This document shows positions 32,075-41,580 of a stretch of DNA of 46,015 nucleotides, piece by piece. The DNA is taken from the NCBI GenBank assembly GCA_964510855.1, contig CAZEDB010000013.1:1-46015 (forward strand), written 5' to 3'. Positions within the stretch are counted from its first letter, which is position 1, and each line of letters opens with the position of its first letter. The notes below the pieces were generated by a model. It made no database searches and was not told where the DNA came from. It saw nothing but the letters and a program-made list of their open reading frames with translations. The position numbers were made by a program, and so were the translations under genes. This DNA comes from UBA8828 sp964510855 (GTDB lineage: Bacteria; Verrucomicrobiota; Verrucomicrobiia; Opitutales; UBA953).

Positions 32075-33112
32075 ATGCGCTTTGCTCGTACCATTTTTAC
32101 CACGCCCGAGGTTGAATTGCCGCCTGAGGTTTGGACCTCGGCTGAAGTGGAGCGTCGGCTTGCCCCCCTTTACACCCGTCTTCGCCTCCCTGAAGGTCGT
32201 CTCGAGCTGATGACGGGCATTCGTGAGCGTCGCTTCTGGCCCACCGCCATTCGCCCTTCCGAGGCCTCGGCCGCGGCAGGACGGAAGGCGATGCGGTCGG
32301 CTGGCGTCGGACCTGAGGCCATCGACCTTTTAATCCACTGCTCAGTTTGTCGTGACCGCTTGGAACCCGCGACCGCTGCTTACATTCACGGCTTACTCGG
32401 TCTTGGCGCGCAGACTCAAATTCTCGATATCTCCAACGCTTGTCTTGGATTTGCCAACGCCCTCGTACTCGCTGCGGGTTTAGTAGAGTCCGGACAAATC
32501 CGCTGTGCCTTAATCTGTGCGGGTGAAGATGGTCGCCCCTTGGTCGAGCACACGCTGCGCACGCTCAATGATGACCTCACGCTCACACGTGAGAGCATCA
32601 AACCCTACTTTGCTAATTTAACCATCGGGGCAGGGGCGGCAGCTGCTTTGGTGATGCGCGATGACATCGCGCCTGCAGGAGGCTTCAGACTTTTAGCGGC
32701 TGCGGCTGCCACCGACTCCGCTGCGAATCGTTTGTGTGAAGGTGATACAGCTGCCTCTGAATTAGATATGCGCACAGATTCAGAAGCTCTACTCCACGCC
32801 GGCGTAGCTTTAGCTGCAACCTGTTGGCAAAGTTTTACCGCGGTTTCGGGGTGGACAGCTCAGACCCCGGATCGCGTGGTGACCCACCAAGTAGGTCGCC
32901 GTCATGCCGCTTTACTTTATGAACGCCTCGGCCTCGCGATGAGCAAAGACTGTCCCAGTCTTGAGACCCTGGGCAATGTCGGCTCCGTCTCACTCCCCGC
33001 CACTCTTGGGCTAGCCCGGGCCGACGGGCGGATTGCTCCCGGCCACCGGGTTGCTCTCCTGGGCATTGGTAGCGGCCTAAGCTCGCTCATGCTCGCTGCG
33101 GAGGCACTTTAA
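32075..33112 (+). CDS. oleA: OleA-like acyl-CoA condensing enzyme (thiolase superfamily)
   Basis: The 345-residue protein belongs to the FabH/OleA branch of thiolases. The nucleophile Cys123 is in DISNACLGF, with His271 (THQVGRRH) and Asn301 (LGNVGS) completing the triad. The motif RDRLEPATA supplies Glu97 at the position of the second-chain base Glu117 of Xanthomonas OleA, and LMTGIRERRFW is also OleA-like. OleA joins two acyl-CoA chains head to head to give a beta-keto acid, the first step of long-chain olefin biosynthesis. The next gene encodes an OleB-like hydrolase, supporting the call. FabH is the alternative, but the Glu motif and neighbour argue against it. Confidence 0.83.
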   Translation: MRFARTIFTTPEVELPPEVWTSAEVERRLAPLYTRLRLPEGRLELMTGIRERRFWPTAIRPSEASAAAGRKAMRSAGVGPEAIDLLIHCSVCRDRLEPATAAYIHGLLGLGAQTQILDISNACLGFANALVLAAGLVESGQIRCALICAGEDGRPLVEHTLRTLNDDLTLTRESIKPYFANLTIGAGAAAALVMRDDIAPAGGFRLLAAAAATDSAANRLCEGDTAASELDMRTDSEALLHAGVALAATCWQSFTAVSGWTAQTPDRVVTHQVGRRHAALLYERLGLAMSKDCPSLETLGNVGSVSLPATLGLARADGRIAPGHRVALLGIGSGLSSLMLAAEAL

Positions 33113-33118
33113 AAGGTC

Positions 33119-33991
33119 ATGGAGCGTATTCCTGAGAGCCTACGCGGCCTTTGGCCCCACCCCCCGCTTTGGCACCCGACCCCGGCTGGGCGCATGCACT
33201 ATGTGGATATCGGTCCGCGTAACGCCCGTCCGGTCTTACTCGTGCACGGGAATCCCTCGTGGGGCTTTTTGTGGCGCGACCTTGCGGCTGAGTTAGTCGC
33301 GCGCGGCCGGCGGGTGATTATTCCCGATCACATCGGGATGGGACTTTCCGAACGCTCGTCTCGCACCTTACGCTTAGAAGACCGTATCCAACACTTGGGC
33401 TCGTTAATCGATGCCTTACAACTTTCAGAGCTCGATCTTGGGGTACACGATTGGGGCGGAGCGATTGGTCTTGGACTCGCGGGTCGTACCCCGCAGCGCT
33501 TCCGTCGTTTATTAGTAACCAATACCGCCGCTTGGCCTTCGCCAGAAATTCCCCACCGCATTGCACTTTGTCGCACGCCCTTCCTCGGAAGATTTCTCGT
33601 ACAGCAGCTCGATGGTTTTGCCTGGCCCGCCACTTGGATGGCCACCGAGTCGCCACTCAGCCCTCTCGTCAAAGCCGGTTTTCTTGCACCCTACGCGAGT
33701 GCGTCGCGTCGACAAGCGGTGGCTGATTTCATCGCCGACATTCCCATGGAGCCGCAGCATCCCACGCGCGCGACACTTGCAGAGGTGAATCAACGTCTCG
33801 CTACACTTGCGGATCATCCCATCTGCTTACTTTGGGGCGCGCGCGATTTTTGTTTTACGCCGCGCTTTGCCGAAGGCTTTGCGCAACGTTGGCCGCGCGC
33901 TTCGTTGCATTTATTACCGCGCGCCGGACACTATTTATTCGAAGACGGCGGTCCTGCTAGCGTGCGTTTAGCAGCGGATTTCTTGGGCTAA
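33119..33991 (+). CDS. oleB: OleB-like alpha/beta hydrolase (beta-lactone decarboxylase)
   Basis: The 290-residue alpha/beta hydrolase is of the haloalkane-dehalogenase type. The oxyanion motif is VHGNPSWGFLWR, the nucleophile Asp111 sits in VHDWGGAIG, the acid is probably Asp243 (WGARDF) and the base is His271 (AGHYLFED). An Asp nucleophile fits OleB, which decarboxylates the beta-lactone made by OleC to a cis-olefin. Its ATG is six bases after the oleA stop, behind AAAAGG. Haloalkane dehalogenase and epoxide hydrolase are alternatives. No OleC ligase or OleD reductase follows: the next gene is gyrB. Confidence 0.75.
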   Translation: MERIPESLRGLWPHPPLWHPTPAGRMHYVDIGPRNARPVLLVHGNPSWGFLWRDLAAELVARGRRVIIPDHIGMGLSERSSRTLRLEDRIQHLGSLIDALQLSELDLGVHDWGGAIGLGLAGRTPQRFRRLLVTNTAAWPSPEIPHRIALCRTPFLGRFLVQQLDGFAWPATWMATESPLSPLVKAGFLAPYASASRRQAVADFIADIPMEPQHPTRATLAEVNQRLATLADHPICLLWGARDFCFTPRFAEGFAQRWPRASLHLLPRAGHYLFEDGGPASVRLAADFLG

Positions 33992-34047
33992 AAAGGCCCT
34001 AAGCGACGGTTCGGTTGCGTTTCCGTGACAGGGTACGTTTCCACACC

Positions 34048-34067
34048 TGTGTATAACCTGTGAATGA
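34048..34067 (-). promoter_or_regulatory. Paired DnaA-box-like sites upstream of gyrB
   Basis: On the minus strand TCATTCACA and TTATACACA are spaced 11 bases start to start, sharing the word CACAGGTTAT with the pair before the autotransporter. One site has one mismatch to the DnaA box, the other two. They lie about 170 bases upstream of the gyrB start. Confidence 0.45.
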
Positions 34068-34080
34068 CCTTGGGATTACT

Positions 34081-34200
34081 TCTGTGAAATAGGCAATAAA
34101 ATGTTGTTTATGAACACTTTATGAAACGTAAAAAAGATTCGCATAGACCCCCTTTAACCTTGCCTGTTTGTTAGCAAAATTCAGCATAAATTGAACCCGC
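34081..34200. other. AT-rich spacer with 11-base-phased repeat before gyrB
   Basis: TTTATGAA occurs at 34107 and 34118, a direct repeat with an 11-base period. The segment is markedly richer in A and T than the coding DNA around it. It could be the gyrB promoter region, or an unwinding element if the DnaA sites beside it are used for replication initiation. Confidence 0.35.
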
Positions 34201-34237
34201 CCTAAGGCGAAAACCCCCTAAAAACCCCATTTAACCC

Positions 34238-36880
34238 ATGACCGACTCCGATTCCACCAAAGGCACTGGCAAGCACGCTGGTAAAGCCTCCTACGAAGCT
34301 TCTGACATTAAGCGCCTTAAGGGCCTTAAAGCCGTGCGCGAGCGCCCGGGCATGTACATTGGCGACACCAACGAAACCGGTTTGCACCACTGCGTTTATG
34401 AAATTGTGGATAACTCTATCGACGAAGCCCTGGCGGGTTTTTGTAAGTCGGTAAAAGTTGAAATCCATCGCGACGGATCGCTTTCGGTGGAAGATGATGG
34501 TCGAGGTATTCCCGTGGCCATGCACCCGGAAGAAAAAGTTCCGACCCTCGAGTTGGTCTTAACCAATCTTCACGCCGGCGGTAAGTTTGATAAAGGGGCG
34601 TACCAAGTTTCCGGCGGTCTCAACGGCGTGGGTGCGAAGTGCGTTAATGCGCTTTCGATTCGCTTTGTGGCTGAGGTCAGTCGCGAAGGTGAAGTTCACC
34701 AAATGAAGTTCTCGCAGGGTGAAGTTACCCAATCGATCAAAGTTATTGGTAAGACGAAGCGTACCGGCACCAAGATCTCCTTCTTGCCCGATCCGGAAAT
34801 TTTCACGGTTACGACTTTTAAATACGAAACCCTGGTTCGTCGTCTACGCGAGTTAGCCTTCTTGGTACCAGGTATTACCATTGAAGTATCCGACGAGCGT
34901 GATGGTCGTAAGGATAAGTTCCAATTTAAGGACGGTATCGCCGAGTATGTACAATTCCTCAACGCCAATGAGGATACGATGCACGACAAACCTGTGCTCA
35001 TCACAGCCGAGGTTGACTTCACCGATCCCTCTAGCCCGCGGGTTATGAGTGCCGATGAAAAGCCCAAGGCAGGGCAGCGCCGCATGATGCTCGATGTCGC
35101 TCTGCAGTATAACGACCGCTATGATGAAACCGTTTTCTGTTACACTAACTTGATTTCTAATGCCGAGGGCGGCACCCACCTCTCGGGTTTCCGTTCGGCC
35201 TTAACTCGGGTAATTAATGCCTACGCTAAGTCCAATAACTTGATTAAGGATAAAGATGCCAAGTTGACCGGCGATGATATGCGTGAAGGTCTCGTGGCGG
35301 TGGTTTCGGTTAAGCACCCTGATCCTAAATTCCAGTCCCAAAATAAAACTCGCCTGACCAATCCTGAGGTCGAAGGCATTGTGAATTCCGTAGTAGGGGA
35401 ACAGCTCAAGTATTACCTCGAGCGTGATCCTAAGACGGGCAAACGCATCGTAGATAAATGTCTTAATGCAGCACGGGCGCGTGAAGCGGCGCGTAAGGCA
35501 CGTGAGACGGTACGTAAGTCTGCGATGTCGTCCGGCGGCTTACCTGGTAAGTTGGCTGACTGTTCGGAGTCCGATCCTTCGGTCTGTGAAATTTATATCG
35601 TGGAAGGTGACTCTGCTGGCGGCTCCGCTAAGCAAGGTCGTGACCGGCGCTACCAAGCCATCCTGCCCATCAAGGGTAAGATTCTCAACGTTGAGAAGGC
35701 ACGGATGGATAAGATTCTCTCGAACGACGAAATTCGCACCATCATTACCGCCTGTGGTACCGGTATTGGTCGTCACGAAGGCGATGGCGCCTTTGACGTC
35801 ACCCGCTGCCGTTACCATAAGATTATCATCATGACGGACGCCGACGTCGATGGTTCGCACATTCGTACCCTCTTGCTTACCTTCTTGTATCGCCAAATGC
35901 CCGGGCTGCTCGACGCCGGCTATGTCTACATCGCCCAGCCGCCGCTCTATCGTATCAAGCGCAAGAAGCGTGAGCAGTACGTTGATAATGATGCGGATCT
36001 GAATCGCATTCTGCTCGAACTAGGCTCGGAAGATGTGAACCTCGTCCGCCTACGTGATAAGCACACCTTCCCTGGTCAAAAGGTAGACCGGATTGTGGAA
36101 GCTTTAGCCCGACTCGAGTCCCTCGGTTCTGGCGTAGCTCGTACAGGTTGCCCGCTCTCGCTCTACCTCGACCAACAAGTGGCTAAGACGCACGCGTTGC
36201 CGCGCTTCGTAGCCAAGATTCGTACCGGTAATGAAGAGACCTTTGAGTTTTTGATCGATGAAGATGCCCGCCAAAACTTCATGAAGGAGCAGGCGTTCGA
36301 CGATTTCCTTTCCGTACAAATTTCGCGTGAAACCAAGGTTAAGGGCTTAACCGTGCAGCAACGCATTAACCTCTACGAGATTCACGAAAATGAGGGCCTC
36401 TCCAAGTTACTCAAGGAACTCGAAACCCATGGTCTCGATGTGCAGCAATTCACGCCTAGTGAGCAACCGCGCTACCAATTGATCGAAGGCGGTAATGCTG
36501 AGCCCGAAGCTGAGGCTGAGACCGATGGGGCGGGCGAGAAGGAGACCAAAGCTAAGGGCAAAGAGAAGGCGCCTGCGAAAAAGCCCCGTAAGGAGGCTGA
36601 GCCTGTACCCTTGATGAGCATTCTGGAATTGGTGAATCAAATCCGGGTCTTTGGTCGTAAGGGTCTCTCGATTCAGCGGTACAAGGGCTTGGGTGAAATG
36701 AATCCTAAGCAGCTCTTTGAGACCACGATGGATCCGGATAAGCGCCGTCTGCTTAAAGTGGATGTGCGGGATGCAGCGGAAGCGAACCGGGTCTTTGCCA
36801 TGTTGATGGGTGAAGATGTCCCGGCCCGCCGTGCCTTCATTGAGGATAACGCGCTCAACACCTCGTACCTCGACGTCTAA
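34238..36880 (+). CDS. gyrB: DNA gyrase subunit B
   Basis: The 880-residue subunit has the GHKL ATPase domain (VDNSIDEALAG, then DGRGIPV and GGLNGVGAKCVNALS) and the TOPRIM domain with EGDSAGGSAKQGRD and the metal-binding MTDADVDGSHI. The C-terminal tail ends with RYKGLGEMNPKQLFETTMDP, as in all GyrB. About residues 754-790 form a Lys/Glu/Ala-rich linker not seen in the shorter GyrB forms. It forms A2B2 with GyrA and introduces negative supercoils. ATG at 34238 opens a short charged leader of about 20 residues. gyrA follows after 36 bases. Confidence 0.98.
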   Translation: MTDSDSTKGTGKHAGKASYEASDIKRLKGLKAVRERPGMYIGDTNETGLHHCVYEIVDNSIDEALAGFCKSVKVEIHRDGSLSVEDDGRGIPVAMHPEEKVPTLELVLTNLHAGGKFDKGAYQVSGGLNGVGAKCVNALSIRFVAEVSREGEVHQMKFSQGEVTQSIKVIGKTKRTGTKISFLPDPEIFTVTTFKYETLVRRLRELAFLVPGITIEVSDERDGRKDKFQFKDGIAEYVQFLNANEDTMHDKPVLITAEVDFTDPSSPRVMSADEKPKAGQRRMMLDVALQYNDRYDETVFCYTNLISNAEGGTHLSGFRSALTRVINAYAKSNNLIKDKDAKLTGDDMREGLVAVVSVKHPDPKFQSQNKTRLTNPEVEGIVNSVVGEQLKYYLERDPKTGKRIVDKCLNAARAREAARKARETVRKSAMSSGGLPGKLADCSESDPSVCEIYIVEGDSAGGSAKQGRDRRYQAILPIKGKILNVEKARMDKILSNDEIRTIITACGTGIGRHEGDGAFDVTRCRYHKIIIMTDADVDGSHIRTLLLTFLYRQMPGLLDAGYVYIAQPPLYRIKRKKREQYVDNDADLNRILLELGSEDVNLVRLRDKHTFPGQKVDRIVEALARLESLGSGVARTGCPLSLYLDQQVAKTHALPRFVAKIRTGNEETFEFLIDEDARQNFMKEQAFDDFLSVQISRETKVKGLTVQQRINLYEIHENEGLSKLLKELETHGLDVQQFTPSEQPRYQLIEGGNAEPEAEAETDGAGEKETKAKGKEKAPAKKPRKEAEPVPLMSILELVNQIRVFGRKGLSIQRYKGLGEMNPKQLFETTMDPDKRRLLKVDVRDAAEANRVFAMLMGEDVPARRAFIEDNALNTSYLDV

Positions 36881-36916
36881 GCCCGACTGATTTCTTTAAT
36901 CTTACTTACTTAAAAC

Positions 36917-39409
36917 ATGTATACTGAGAACGAAAAACTTACACCTGCGAATATCACCGATATTATGCAGACGGCTTACATCGACTATTCGATGTCCGTC
37001 ATCATCTCGCGCGCCCTACCGGATGCTCGTGATGGTCTCAAGCCTGTGCAGCGCCGAATTCTTTACGCAATGTTGCGCGAGGGTTTGGTGCACAACCGCC
37101 CCTTCGACAAGTGTGCGGGTGTGGTCGGCGAGGTGCTCAAGAATTATCACCCTCACGGTGATAGTTCGGTTTATGACACCCTGGTGCGCTTGGCGCAAAA
37201 TTGGGTGATGCGTTATCCCTTGATTCAACCTCAAGGTAACTTCGGTTCGGTCGACGGCGATCCGCCCGCAGCCTATCGTTACACCGAGTGTCGCTTGAGC
37301 GAAGTCGCCGAGGACTTATTGGCCGATATTGATGAAGATACCGTAGACTTTGCCCCTAACTATAAAGAGTCGACCACTGAGCCTACAGTGGTGCCGAGCG
37401 GCATGCCGCACCTGCTCATGAATGGTTCAACGGGTATTGCGGTGGGTATGACCACCAATATCCCGCCCCACAATTTGGGTGAGCTGGTTGAGGCCATCTG
37501 CCGCATCATTGATAAGCCTTCAACTACGGCGGAGGAGTTAACTAAGGTCGTGCTCGGCCCCGACTTCCCCACCGGCGGTGTTATTAACGGTCGCGAGGGT
37601 ATCCGCCAATACCTGACGACGGGCCGGGGTATTGTCCGTACCCGCGGTGTCGCCCACACCGAAGAACTCAAAAACGGTAAGGAGCAGGTAGTCTTAACCG
37701 AAATTCCTTACAACGTAAACCGAGCCAGCCTGGTGATTGATATCGCCCGACTGATTGGGGAGAAGGTGCTCGATGAAGTTTCTGACCTACGTGATGAGTC
37801 GGACGAACGTACGCGGATTGTGATTGAGCTGAAGCGTAACGAGAACCCCAAGGTGGTTATCAATAAGCTCTACAAGCACACTGCCTTCGAGAGTTCCTTC
37901 GGCGTCATCTTGCTCGCGCTCGATAAGCGTCGGCCCAAGCAGATGAACATCCGTGAGTTGCTCGATTGCTTTATCGAGCACCGCCGCGATGTCGTCACCC
38001 GCCGCACCCAGTTCCGTCTCCGTAAGGCCGAAGATCGCGCCCACATCCTCGAGGGCTTCAAGATTGCCCTTAAGAATCTCGATGACTTCGTGAAAATCAT
38101 TCGCGCCTCAAGCAATCGTGAGGAGGCTCGAGTGAAGTTGATGGATAAATACGGTCTCTCTGAGCGCCAAGCCCTCGCCATCTTAGATCTTCGTCTCTAT
38201 CAGTTGACCGGTCTGGAGCGGGATAAGATTGAAGAAGAATACCGCGCGCTGCTCGCTTTAGTCGAAGAGCTTCAATCGATTCTCGGCAGCGAGGCCAAGT
38301 TGCTGGCTCTGATTAAACAAGAGCTCCGCGATATGTCGAAAAAGCATATCACACCCCGTATCACCAAGGTCAGTGCCCACGAAGGTGAGCTTTCTATGGA
38401 GGACATCGTGGCCAACGAAGGTTGCGTGGTCACGGTCTCGCATGCGGGCTTCATTAAGCGGACCCCTGTGGCCCAGTATCGCCTGCAGAAGCGGGGCGGC
38501 AAGGGGACCAAGGGCGCTGAGCTGTCTAAACCAGTTGAAGGGGAAGATGACTTCATTGAGCACCTCTTCACTGCCAATACCCACGACCATATCTTATTCT
38601 TCATGAATAACGGCCGGGTATATGTCGAAAAAGTTTACGACATCGAAGAAGCCGCTCGGGCTGCCCGGGGTAAATCGATTGCCCGCCTGCTTGAGTTACA
38701 AGAGGGCGAGTCACTGGCCGCTATGGTGTGTGTTTCTAACTTCGAGGCCGGCAAGTTCCTGATTATGGCCACCCGCAATGGCATCATCAAGAAGACGGAA
38801 ATATCTAAGTATGCTAATTACCGTAAGGGCGGCATCATCGGCGTGAACATTGAGCACGGCGACGCCCTGATTTCGGTTAAATTAACCGGCGGTGATAATG
38901 AGGTCGTGATGATTTCACAGTCCGGCATGAGCATTCGCTTCCATGAAACCGATGTGCGTTCGATGGGTCGCGACACCACTGGGGTTATCGGGATGAATCT
39001 CTCGAAGGGCGATACCGTTAAGGCGATGGAAATTGTTGATCCTGCCTGTACCCTGCTGGTGGTGGGGATCGATGGCATTGGTAAGCGTACGCCGTACGAC
39101 GATCCTGAGTCGGGCGAGCCGGTTTACCGCAAGCAGTCGCGCGGGGGCAAGGGCGTCATCGCTATTAATACCGATGTCGGCGTAGCGGGGGCCTTAAGCG
39201 TGCGCGAAGACGATGAAGTTATGCTCCTCACTAAGGGCGGTCAGTCTATCCGTACGAAAGTATCAGACATCCGTTGTACCGCAGGTCGTGTTACCAAGGG
39301 TGTACGCGTGATGCGCTTGAAAGAAGGACAAACCCTGCTGGGTATCTCGAAGGTCGAGCGGGCTGAAGATGAAGACGGTGACTCGACCATCACGACCCCG
39401 AAGGTCTAA
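36917..39409 (+). CDS. gyrA: DNA gyrase subunit A
   Basis: The 830-residue subunit has the catalytic tyrosine Tyr122 in YRYTECR and the quinolone-determining region HPHGDSSVYDTLVR with Ser83 and Asp87, the wild-type residues of E. coli numbering. The C-terminal domain carries the GyrA box (QKRGGKG), which is needed to wrap DNA and marks gyrase as distinct from topoisomerase IV ParC. It is co-transcribed with gyrB and ends at a strong terminator. Confidence 0.98.
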   Translation: MYTENEKLTPANITDIMQTAYIDYSMSVIISRALPDARDGLKPVQRRILYAMLREGLVHNRPFDKCAGVVGEVLKNYHPHGDSSVYDTLVRLAQNWVMRYPLIQPQGNFGSVDGDPPAAYRYTECRLSEVAEDLLADIDEDTVDFAPNYKESTTEPTVVPSGMPHLLMNGSTGIAVGMTTNIPPHNLGELVEAICRIIDKPSTTAEELTKVVLGPDFPTGGVINGREGIRQYLTTGRGIVRTRGVAHTEELKNGKEQVVLTEIPYNVNRASLVIDIARLIGEKVLDEVSDLRDESDERTRIVIELKRNENPKVVINKLYKHTAFESSFGVILLALDKRRPKQMNIRELLDCFIEHRRDVVTRRTQFRLRKAEDRAHILEGFKIALKNLDDFVKIIRASSNREEARVKLMDKYGLSERQALAILDLRLYQLTGLERDKIEEEYRALLALVEELQSILGSEAKLLALIKQELRDMSKKHITPRITKVSAHEGELSMEDIVANEGCVVTVSHAGFIKRTPVAQYRLQKRGGKGTKGAELSKPVEGEDDFIEHLFTANTHDHILFFMNNGRVYVEKVYDIEEAARAARGKSIARLLELQEGESLAAMVCVSNFEAGKFLIMATRNGIIKKTEISKYANYRKGGIIGVNIEHGDALISVKLTGGDNEVVMISQSGMSIRFHETDVRSMGRDTTGVIGMNLSKGDTVKAMEIVDPACTLLVVGIDGIGKRTPYDDPESGEPVYRKQSRGGKGVIAINTDVGVAGALSVREDDEVMLLTKGGQSIRTKVSDIRCTAGRVTKGVRVMRLKEGQTLLGISKVERAEDEDGDSTITTPKV

Positions 39410-39431
39410 AAAAGATTAAATCTTAAAAGCA

Positions 39432-39458
39432 ACAGGGCCCAAGTGGGCCCTGTTTTTT
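39432..39458 (+). terminator. Rho-independent terminator after gyrA
   Basis: ACAGGGCCCA pairs with TGGGCCCTGT with two bases between (a four-base loop if the last pair opens), then six T. It lies 22 bases after the gyrA stop and just before the end of the convergent rlmD-like gene, where it could serve both directions because the stem is preceded by A-rich sequence. Confidence 0.93.
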
Positions 39459-39464
39459 GTCACC

Positions 39465-40694
39465 TCACGCCTTAGCGAGGTCGACAATGCTTTCAATGTG
39501 ACGGGTTTGCGGAAAGAGATCGAAGGGTCGTGCGGAAAGGACTTTCCAGCCCCGGGCGGCTAGCCAGCGAATGTCGCGCGCTTGGGTGTCGGGAGCGCAA
39601 CTGACATAGACGATGCGACGGGGGTTGTAGGCATCGAGTTGAGCCAGGAAGAGCTCATCGCACCCTTTGCGCGGTGGATCAATTAGGACCGCGGTTTCGG
39701 GGCCTTTAACGGGGAGGCGAGTGAAAATGGCTTCGGCTGAGCCCGCGACGAAGCGACAATTCAGCAGACGATTCGTAGCCGCATTTTCTGCGGCCTTACG
39801 CACCGCGTCTTCTGAGACTTCGATACCGTGCACCGATTCAAAGTGTCGGGCAGCCGAGAGCGCGAAAAGGCCTGAGCCGCAATAAGCGTCTACCAGATGG
39901 CGCGCGCCTGAAGCTTTGGCTAAGCCTACCGCGTGGGCGACAAACTCGGGCAAGATGAAGGGATTGTTTTGGAAGAAATCGCCCGCAACAAATCGTAAGG
40001 TGAGGTCGCCCACTTGCTCGGTAACCGAAGCGCGAGCATCCGTGACCACGCCTTCGCGGGTTTCGCGTAAGAGGAGGGTAGCGCCTCGGCGGTACTCACT
40101 CGCGCGAGCGCGCACGCTCTTACGGAGCGCTTTAAGGGTAGCATTGACCGCATCGGTCGCGATCGGGCAGGCGGGTACATCCACGAGTCGGCGCGCATTG
40201 TGCGCATGCAAGAACCCAATCGGGAAGGCGTCGGGTCCGCGTGGGGGTTGGAAGTGGGGCGTGAGTTTCGTGCGATAGCCCCATTGGCGTGGGGAAGGGT
40301 GGCAAGGATCGACGTTGACCTCAACGCCGCCCAAACGTGCTAAAGCTTCCCGCAGCTGCGCTTGTTTCCAGCGCAGTTGTTCGTCGTAGGCGAGATTCTG
40401 ATACTGGCAGCCGCCACAGGTACCAAAAAGTGGGCAGCGTGGTTCAACTCGGTGGGGTGAGCGTTGGTGAATGCGGACGAGATCGCCGCGGGAGAAATTG
40501 GCGGCATTATGCCAGATACGTGCCGTGACCCGTTCGCCGGGTAAGGCCCCGGAAATAAAGACGACCCAACCGTCCACACGTCCTACCCCATCGCCCAGGT
40601 TAGTTAGGCTCTCAATCGTGAGGGTGACCTCTTCGTGGTAGGCAAAGGGGTCAGCTTTAAACTTAGGCGGGGCTTGGCGGGGACGTTCTTCCAC
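39465..40694 (-). CDS. rlmD: 23S rRNA m5U methyltransferase, RlmD/TrmA family
   Basis: The 409-residue protein has a TRAM domain (residues about 20-80), a Fe-S ligand set Cys87, Cys93, Cys96 (CPLFGTCGGC) and Cys176, and a class I SAM-dependent methyltransferase domain (DAYCGSGLFALSA). The catalytic Cys366 is in YVSCAPDT and the base region QTRHIES near 396-402. RlmD methylates U1939 of 23S rRNA; TrmA or RlmC specificity cannot be excluded. It uses a GTG start, diverges from the SpoU-type gene and is convergent with gyrA. Confidence 0.85.
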   Translation of the reverse strand: MEERPRQAPPKFKADPFAYHEEVTLTIESLTNLGDGVGRVDGWVVFISGALPGERVTARIWHNAANFSRGDLVRIHQRSPHRVEPRCPLFGTCGGCQYQNLAYDEQLRWKQAQLREALARLGGVEVNVDPCHPSPRQWGYRTKLTPHFQPPRGPDAFPIGFLHAHNARRLVDVPACPIATDAVNATLKALRKSVRARASEYRRGATLLLRETREGVVTDARASVTEQVGDLTLRFVAGDFFQNNPFILPEFVAHAVGLAKASGARHLVDAYCGSGLFALSAARHFESVHGIEVSEDAVRKAAENAATNRLLNCRFVAGSAEAIFTRLPVKGPETAVLIDPPRKGCDELFLAQLDAYNPRRIVYVSCAPDTQARDIRWLAARGWKVLSARPFDLFPQTRHIESIVDLAKA

Positions 40695-40779
40695 GGGCCG
40701 ACCCTCCCCTGTGATGGGCGTAAGGTCGAGCGTGAAAGGCGGCTCGCCCTCCGGCCCTTGGCTGCCTTAGGTAGCCCAC

Positions 40780-41580
40780 GTGTCCGACGACATTATCCAA
40801 AGCCGGCAAAACCCCCGCGTTCAAGGGGTGGCTAAACTCCGTGACCGCGCGGTGCGTGAGGCACGCGGTCGTTTCTTAATCGAGGGTTATCGCGAACTTA
40901 GGCGCGCTCTCGAGCGGAAGGTGGTGCTCGAAGAACTTTATTTTTGTCCTGCCCTTTACAAGGACGCTCAAGCTTCGGTGCTCGTCGAACAGGCACGTGA
41001 GCAAGGTATCAGTGTCTGTGAACTCGGCGAATCGGCTTTTGATAAGGTGAGTGGACGGGAGGGACCGGATGGTTTGTTGGGCGTAGCGGAAACGTGGGAT
41101 GTCGCTTTATCGCGACTTAATCTCGGTCCTAATCCTTTGGTTTTAATTGCCGAAGCGGTCGAGAAGCCGGGCAATCTTGGCTCCCTCTTGCGTACCGCAG
41201 ATTCTGCAGGCGTAGCCGCCTTGGTGATTTGCGATCCCGTGACGGATTTATTTAACCCTAATGTTATCCGCGCCTCGCAAGGCGCTGCCTTCGCCGTTCC
41301 TGTAGCGGTCGCAACTACGGCCGAGACCCTCGCTTGGGCGCACGCTCAGGGATTACGCATTCTTGCCACCACGCCCGAGGGCGCTCAGCCACTATGGGAA
41401 GTCGATGCACGCGGCCCAGTGGCACTCGTGATGGGTTCAGAAAAAGATGGTCTCGCCCCTGCGTGGTTAGCTGCCGCAGACGCGCGGATCTTTATTCCGC
41501 AAGCGGGTCTTTCGGATTCTCTCAACGTCGCAACCGCAGCGGCGGTTTGCTTGTTTGAGGCGGTCCGGCAGAGGAGGTAG
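40780..41580 (+). CDS. SpoU/TrmH-family 2'-O-methyltransferase
   Basis: The 266-residue protein has an N-terminal substrate-binding domain (NPRVQGVAKLRDR, RFLIEGYREL) and a SPOUT methyltransferase domain with the three knot motifs: NLGSLLRTADSAG, VMGSEKDGL and FIPQAGLSDSLNVATAAAV. It methylates a ribose of rRNA or tRNA. The target cannot be told from sequence, so no symbol is given. The GTG start follows TAGGTA. A heptad array begins at its stop codon. Confidence 0.9.
   Translation: MSDDIIQSRQNPRVQGVAKLRDRAVREARGRFLIEGYRELRRALERKVVLEELYFCPALYKDAQASVLVEQAREQGISVCELGESAFDKVSGREGPDGLLGVAETWDVALSRLNLGPNPLVLIAEAVEKPGNLGSLLRTADSAGVAALVICDPVTDLFNPNVIRASQGAAFAVPVAVATTAETLAWAHAQGLRILATTPEGAQPLWEVDARGPVALVMGSEKDGLAPAWLAAADARIFIPQAGLSDSLNVATAAAVCLFEAVRQRR

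Noticed and set aside
32075..33112. FabH as the identity of the condensing enzyme
   Set aside because: The Glu97 motif RDRLEPATA, the TGIRERRFW segment and the following OleB-like gene fit OleA better.
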